Below are positions 4,647-7,337 of a DNA stretch of 7,337 bases, in pieces. The notes beneath the pieces were generated by a model. The model did no database searches and was not told where the DNA came from. It worked only from the letters and a program-made list of their open reading frames with translations. How positions within the stretch are numbered: position 1 is the first letter of the stretch; each line of letters opens with the position of its first letter. The position numbers and the translations under genes were made by a program. This stretch comes from an uncultured cyanobacterium (GTDB lineage: Bacteria > Cyanobacteriota > Cyanobacteriia > Cyanobacteriales > Geitlerinemataceae): the NCBI GenBank assembly GCA_937121005.1, contig CAKZKB010000404.1:1-7337 (forward strand), read 5' to 3'.

Positions 4647-6887
4647 ATGAAATACAAACTGCGAGATTACCAACAAGCGTTAATCGATCGCATTTTAACA
4701 GCTTGGAGCGATCCTCAGTCGCGGCGGGTTTTAGCGCAAATGCCGACGGGTGCGGGTAAAACCGTTATCTTTGCTAATATTGCTCGTGCGTTCACCGATC
4801 GCGGCGATTCGGTTTTGGTGTTGGCACACCGAGAAGAATTATTGCTGCAAGCCAAAGAAAAACTCGAAACCGTTACCGGAGAAAAAGTTGGACTGATTAA
4901 AGCCGGATACAAAGAAGATCGATCGTGCTTGGTTCAAGTCGCCAGCGTCGCTTCATTAATTAACCGGGAAATTCCTCCCGCCGACTTGTTAATTATTGAC
5001 GAAGCGCATCACTCGACTGCCGATACTTACGAACAATTACTGAATGAATACCCGGATGCTTACGTGCTCGGCGTGACCGCAACTCCGGCACGAATTGACG
5101 GACAAGGGTTTAAGTATGCCTACGATCGCCTCATTCTCGGGCCGGCAGTTGACTGGCTGATCGGCAAACAGTATTTATCGCCTTTCAAGCTGTTTGCGGC
5201 GGCAAAAACTGTCGATACCCAAGGCGTACAAAAAACCGGAGCAGACTACAATCGCCGCCAACTGGCACGAGCCGTCAATACCTCTTTGTTACTCGGCGAT
5301 ATTGTCGATGCGTGGCGCGAGTTTGCCGAAGGGAAAAAGACTGTTGTGTTTGCGGTCAATGTGGAACATTCGCGGGCGATCGCGGCCGCATTTTGCGAAG
5401 CGGGAATCTCGGCCGAACATCTCGACGGCACGACGAAAGATGACGATCGCCGATCCGTCTTGAATCGGTTTGCAATGGGTGAAATCCTCGTCCTCTCTAA
5501 CTGCGATTTGTTTACGGAAGGCTTCGATTTACCCAATTTGGAAGCTATTCAATGCGTTCGTCCCACCCAGTCTTTAGTATTTTGGCTGCAAATGGTAGGG
5601 CGATGCTTGCGCGTTCACGAAGATAAAGAATGGGCAGTCATTATCGACCATACGGAAAATTGGGCTATTCACGGGCCGCCCGATCGCCCTCGGAAGTGGA
5701 GTTTAGATCCGGTGTCTCTCTCCTCGTCGCGATGGGCCGTTGTTTGTCCCGAATGTCGCCATGTTTTTCGGCCGCGATCGAGCGAACAAAAACCCTGGAA
5801 AGTTATCTGGGATCCAGACGCACTAGAATTTAAAACTTGGTGTTTGTATTCTTGTCCGAACTGTCAGCAACAAATTGAAATGGAACAGTGGCAAGGAGAA
5901 GGAGAACCGCCACCACCGCGTGTCATTGAAGCCGATATGGCCGCCGAAATTTGGGAAATTCCTATGGATTGCGACTGGGAAATTCTAGGAGAATTGTATC
6001 GCTTAGTAGGGTTCCAACGACGACGCGGAGCCACCTACCCGCTTCAGTGGATTTACAAGCGCATGGTTGCTAAGTTTCCGGAAATTGGCGAACCGGAACT
6101 GCGCGAGTGTGCCATCCTTACCGGACGGTCTCCTGAAAAAGCCGAAGACTGGGCAAAACGCCAGTTTCTCGAGTTAATAAAAATGCGATCGCCTGGGGAA
6201 TCTGTTGCAGAACCGCCTCGAGAAGAGATTGTCGATACCGTTGCAGAAGTGGTACAAGAACCGCGATCGCAAACAGCAACTCAGACGGTGACACCTCCAA
6301 TTCCAAACTCGCCGCCAAAGCCACAACCCCCCTGGGATTTGCGATCGCCATCTTCAGAACAACCGCCTGAAAACTCAAACGGAAAAGACTTACGTTTACC
6401 TGTTATTAGCAATGGCAACAACGGCAATCGTAATGGTAACAGTAACGGGAACGGTAGGGCGAATACGAATGGTAAAGATACTCGTCAGCCGCAGATGTTA
6501 GTTTACCATCCTCAAGGTCGCTTAGGACGCTGGACAGTTCGCATTCACGTCGATCGCGACGGCGGATCCAACTGGCAAACGCGCATCGACTATACCACTC
6601 CCGACGGACACAATCTCAGCGAAACAATTGCGGGTTACGCTACGTCTGAATACCTGAGACGCATTGCCAAACTCGAAGCCATCTTACAGCAAACCTATTA
6701 TGTCAAACAGATTGTCCGCAACGGAAACAGTTTGCAAACTGTCTGGATCCGAGGATGTCGGCTAATCCAACTCCCTAACCCACCGTTACAAAACTTCTGG
6801 ATCTTTCATACCCCCAAAAGGGAAATTGTGAAAGTGAGAATGGGAAATGAAGGGGATTTTTCCAGCGATCGCCATCCTCGCAATTAA
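4647..6887 (+). CDS. SF2 DEAH-box helicase (RadD/YejH-like core) with Cys4 motif and unusual C-terminal region
   Basis: This 746-residue protein is an ATP-driven helicase or translocase acting on DNA or RNA. The core begins with LRDYQQ (5-10), a Q-like region, then Walker A MPTGAGKT (32-39), VLAHREELL (58-66), the DEAH box (118-121), TATPAR (144-149), FAVNVEHS with AEHLDGT in the second RecA domain, and motif VI QMVGRCLR (315-322). This order resembles RadD/YejH and related type-III-restriction-like helicases. Next come CPEC (367-370) and CPNC (403-406), a likely zinc ribbon; a mixed segment (430-515) with GFQRRRGATYPLQWIYKRMV; a Pro-rich then Asn/Gly-rich linker (about 520-615); and a C-terminal segment (617-730) that I do not recognise. 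The core is intact. It stands alone, divergent from the kinase, so neighbours do not reveal the substrate. ATG 4647 lies just ahead of the Q region and suits the family. Confidence 0.9.
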   Translation: MKYKLRDYQQALIDRILTAWSDPQSRRVLAQMPTGAGKTVIFANIARAFTDRGDSVLVLAHREELLLQAKEKLETVTGEKVGLIKAGYKEDRSCLVQVASVASLINREIPPADLLIIDEAHHSTADTYEQLLNEYPDAYVLGVTATPARIDGQGFKYAYDRLILGPAVDWLIGKQYLSPFKLFAAAKTVDTQGVQKTGADYNRRQLARAVNTSLLLGDIVDAWREFAEGKKTVVFAVNVEHSRAIAAAFCEAGISAEHLDGTTKDDDRRSVLNRFAMGEILVLSNCDLFTEGFDLPNLEAIQCVRPTQSLVFWLQMVGRCLRVHEDKEWAVIIDHTENWAIHGPPDRPRKWSLDPVSLSSSRWAVVCPECRHVFRPRSSEQKPWKVIWDPDALEFKTWCLYSCPNCQQQIEMEQWQGEGEPPPPRVIEADMAAEIWEIPMDCDWEILGELYRLVGFQRRRGATYPLQWIYKRMVAKFPEIGEPELRECAILTGRSPEKAEDWAKRQFLELIKMRSPGESVAEPPREEIVDTVAEVVQEPRSQTATQTVTPPIPNSPPKPQPPWDLRSPSSEQPPENSNGKDLRLPVISNGNNGNRNGNSNGNGRANTNGKDTRQPQMLVYHPQGRLGRWTVRIHVDRDGGSNWQTRIDYTTPDGHNLSETIAGYATSEYLRRIAKLEAILQQTYYVKQIVRNGNSLQTVWIRGCRLIQLPNPPLQNFWIFHTPKREIVKVRMGNEGDFSSDRHPRN
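6411..6476 (+). repeat. Asn/Gly low-complexity codon run inside the helicase gene
   Basis: Helicase residues 589-610 are almost all Asn, Gly, Ser, Arg or Lys, with NG or NS pairs recurring. Codons alternate AAT/AAC with GGC/GGT/GGG, so the DNA is repetitive but not a perfect tandem. It follows a Pro/Gln-rich run and probably forms a flexible tether to the C-terminal domain. Confidence 0.7.
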
Positions 6888-6939
6888 GTTGCCGTTCGGA
6901 TATGCTAGAACAGCAATCGAAGACAAGCAATTGAGGGTT

Positions 6940-6945
6940 AAGGAG
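6940..6945 (+). promoter_or_regulatory. Ribosome binding site AAGGAG that decides the last start
   Basis: AAGGAG is a near-perfect Shine-Dalgarno and the clearest in the window. It lies 10 nt before ATG 6956 but only 1 nt before the in-frame TTG at 6947, so it selects the ATG. The 68-bp gap after the helicase stop shows no terminator, so read-through from the helicase gene is possible. Confidence 0.7.
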
Positions 6946-6955
6946 TTTGTCGCCG

Positions 6956-7309
6956 ATGAAAACACTTTGGCAGCGATTGTTTTTGGCCGCGATCGTCCTG
7001 ACAACAGTCAGTTTTCCCTTTGCGGCCCGTTCCGACTACAATTACAGCAGTCGCCAATTCGGTAGCGACGGACGCGATGGCCGTCGCGGATCCACTGGCA
7101 GTCCTGGAAGTGACGGCCCCGATCGCGAAGCTGCGATCTCTGGATCCTGGCAACAGTTCGATCTCTCTGGTGGAGACGGTGGCGACGGTGGCCGCGGCGG
7201 CTACGGACACGATGCCTACGGTTGCAGCCAACCCCACCGTCCCAGCCACAACCTGCGGGGGGCCGACGGCGGCGATGGCGGCCGCGGTGGATCTGGCGGT
7301 CGCGTTTGA
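6956..7309 (+). CDS. Small secreted collagen-like, Gly-rich protein
   Basis: The 117-residue product starts with a signal peptide: basic MKTLWQR, hydrophobic core LFLAAIVLTTVSF, then a likely cleavage zone around AARS (23-26). The mature chain has seven uninterrupted Gly-X-Y triplets (36-56: GSD GRD GRR GST GSP GSD GPD), a spacer with SWQQFDLSG, a GGD-GGD-GGR-GGY run (72-83), one Cys (C90) in a YGCSQPHRPSHNLRG segment, and a second GAD-GGD-GGR-GGS-GGR run (102-116). Such repeats suggest an extended extracellular or cell-surface polypeptide. Function is unknown. I recall similar cyanobacterial proteins running longer after the second Gly-rich run, so the TGA at 7307-7309 may be premature or follow a frameshift; the window ends 28 nt later. 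Start ATG 6956 is set by AAGGAG. High GC and Gly content set the gene apart from its neighbours. Confidence 0.75.
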   Translation: MKTLWQRLFLAAIVLTTVSFPFAARSDYNYSSRQFGSDGRDGRRGSTGSPGSDGPDREAAISGSWQQFDLSGGDGGDGGRGGYGHDAYGCSQPHRPSHNLRGADGGDGGRGGSGGRV

Positions 7310-7337
7310 CGAAGCCGGCGACGAGGAAATGGCGCGC

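Larger units (their letters stand above)
68..6872. repeat. HIP1 octamers (GCGATCGC) scattered through the window
   Basis: Exact GCGATCGC copies were seen starting at 68, 220, 253, 894, 952, 1492, 1564, 1711, 3170, 4124, 4542, 5376, 6185, 6263, 6341 and 6865, with many more one-mismatch forms containing CGATCG. They occur in genes and gaps alike. This is the highly iterated palindrome typical of cyanobacteria; it marks the lineage and is not a local element. The list was made by eye and may miss a copy. Confidence 0.9.

Noticed and set aside
6118..6378. Minus-strand open frame inside the helicase gene
   Set aside because: It is the reverse reading of the Pro/Glu-rich linker, which gives a Leu/Ala-rich peptide as a by-product.
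2888..6887. Kinase and helicase as a linked defence or signalling module
   Set aside because: They are divergent, each has its own likely promoter, and no defence-associated partner lies nearby; nothing in the sequence ties them together.
6847..7065. Plus-strand open frame bridging the helicase end and the Gly-rich gene
   Set aside because: It starts inside the helicase tail and runs into the Gly-rich gene in another frame, without a ribosome site; the AAGGAG at 6940 serves the ATG at 6956.
6938..7249. Minus-strand Val/Ala-rich open frame that looks like a membrane protein
   Set aside because: It is the reverse complement of Gly/Asp-rich codons, which always yields Val/Ala-rich peptides; the plus strand has a signal peptide, a strong ribosome site and synonymous repeats.

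Overview
The window comes from a cyanobacterium. Three things in the sequence support this: the palindrome GCGATCGC (HIP1) occurs at least 16 times by eye where chance predicts about 0.1; petG, the small cytochrome b6f subunit of oxygenic photosynthesis, is present; and so is cytochrome cM, a cyanobacterial c-type cytochrome. The species cannot be fixed from this window.

Layout. Bases 1-671 (+) hold the C-terminal part of a PEP-synthase-like enzyme, cut by the window edge. A compact nested hairpin repeat (668-723) separates it from convergent petG (727-843, -), a 38-residue gene. A 187-bp divergent promoter region follows, then cytM (1031-1411, +). Eight bases on, convergent, lies a Uma2/DUF820 nuclease-like gene (1420-1992, -) with a good sigma-70-type promoter. 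Upstream of it are a 51-codon open stretch without a start codon (possible gene remnant, 2026-2181, -), a hairpin inside that stretch, and a small clan-AA (retropepsin-like) aspartic protease (2177-2539, -). Bases 2643-2863 are non-coding and consist of two abutting repeat structures: a 75-nt hairpin element with perfect 11-bp ends, and a 69-nt tandem duplication bounded by inverted arms. Next comes an orphan membrane histidine kinase (2888-4519, -), divergent from a large SF2 helicase (4647-6887, +) with a zinc-ribbon-like Cys4 set, a Pro/Asn/Gly-rich linker and an unrecognised C-terminal domain. The window closes with a small secreted collagen-like, Gly-rich protein (6956-7309, +).

How the genes work together. 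petG and cytM both concern photosynthetic and respiratory electron transport and share one divergent control region. The rest looks like single-gene units, mostly convergent or divergent, with no clear operon. The stretch 1420-2863 has an accessory character: a Uma2 gene, a small protease, a possible gene remnant and dispersed repeats. No defence island, CRISPR array, tRNA, rRNA or transposase was seen. The best leads for new biology are the C-terminal domain of the helicase, the collagen-like secreted protein, the composite repeat block and the contracted PEP-binding loop in the first gene.
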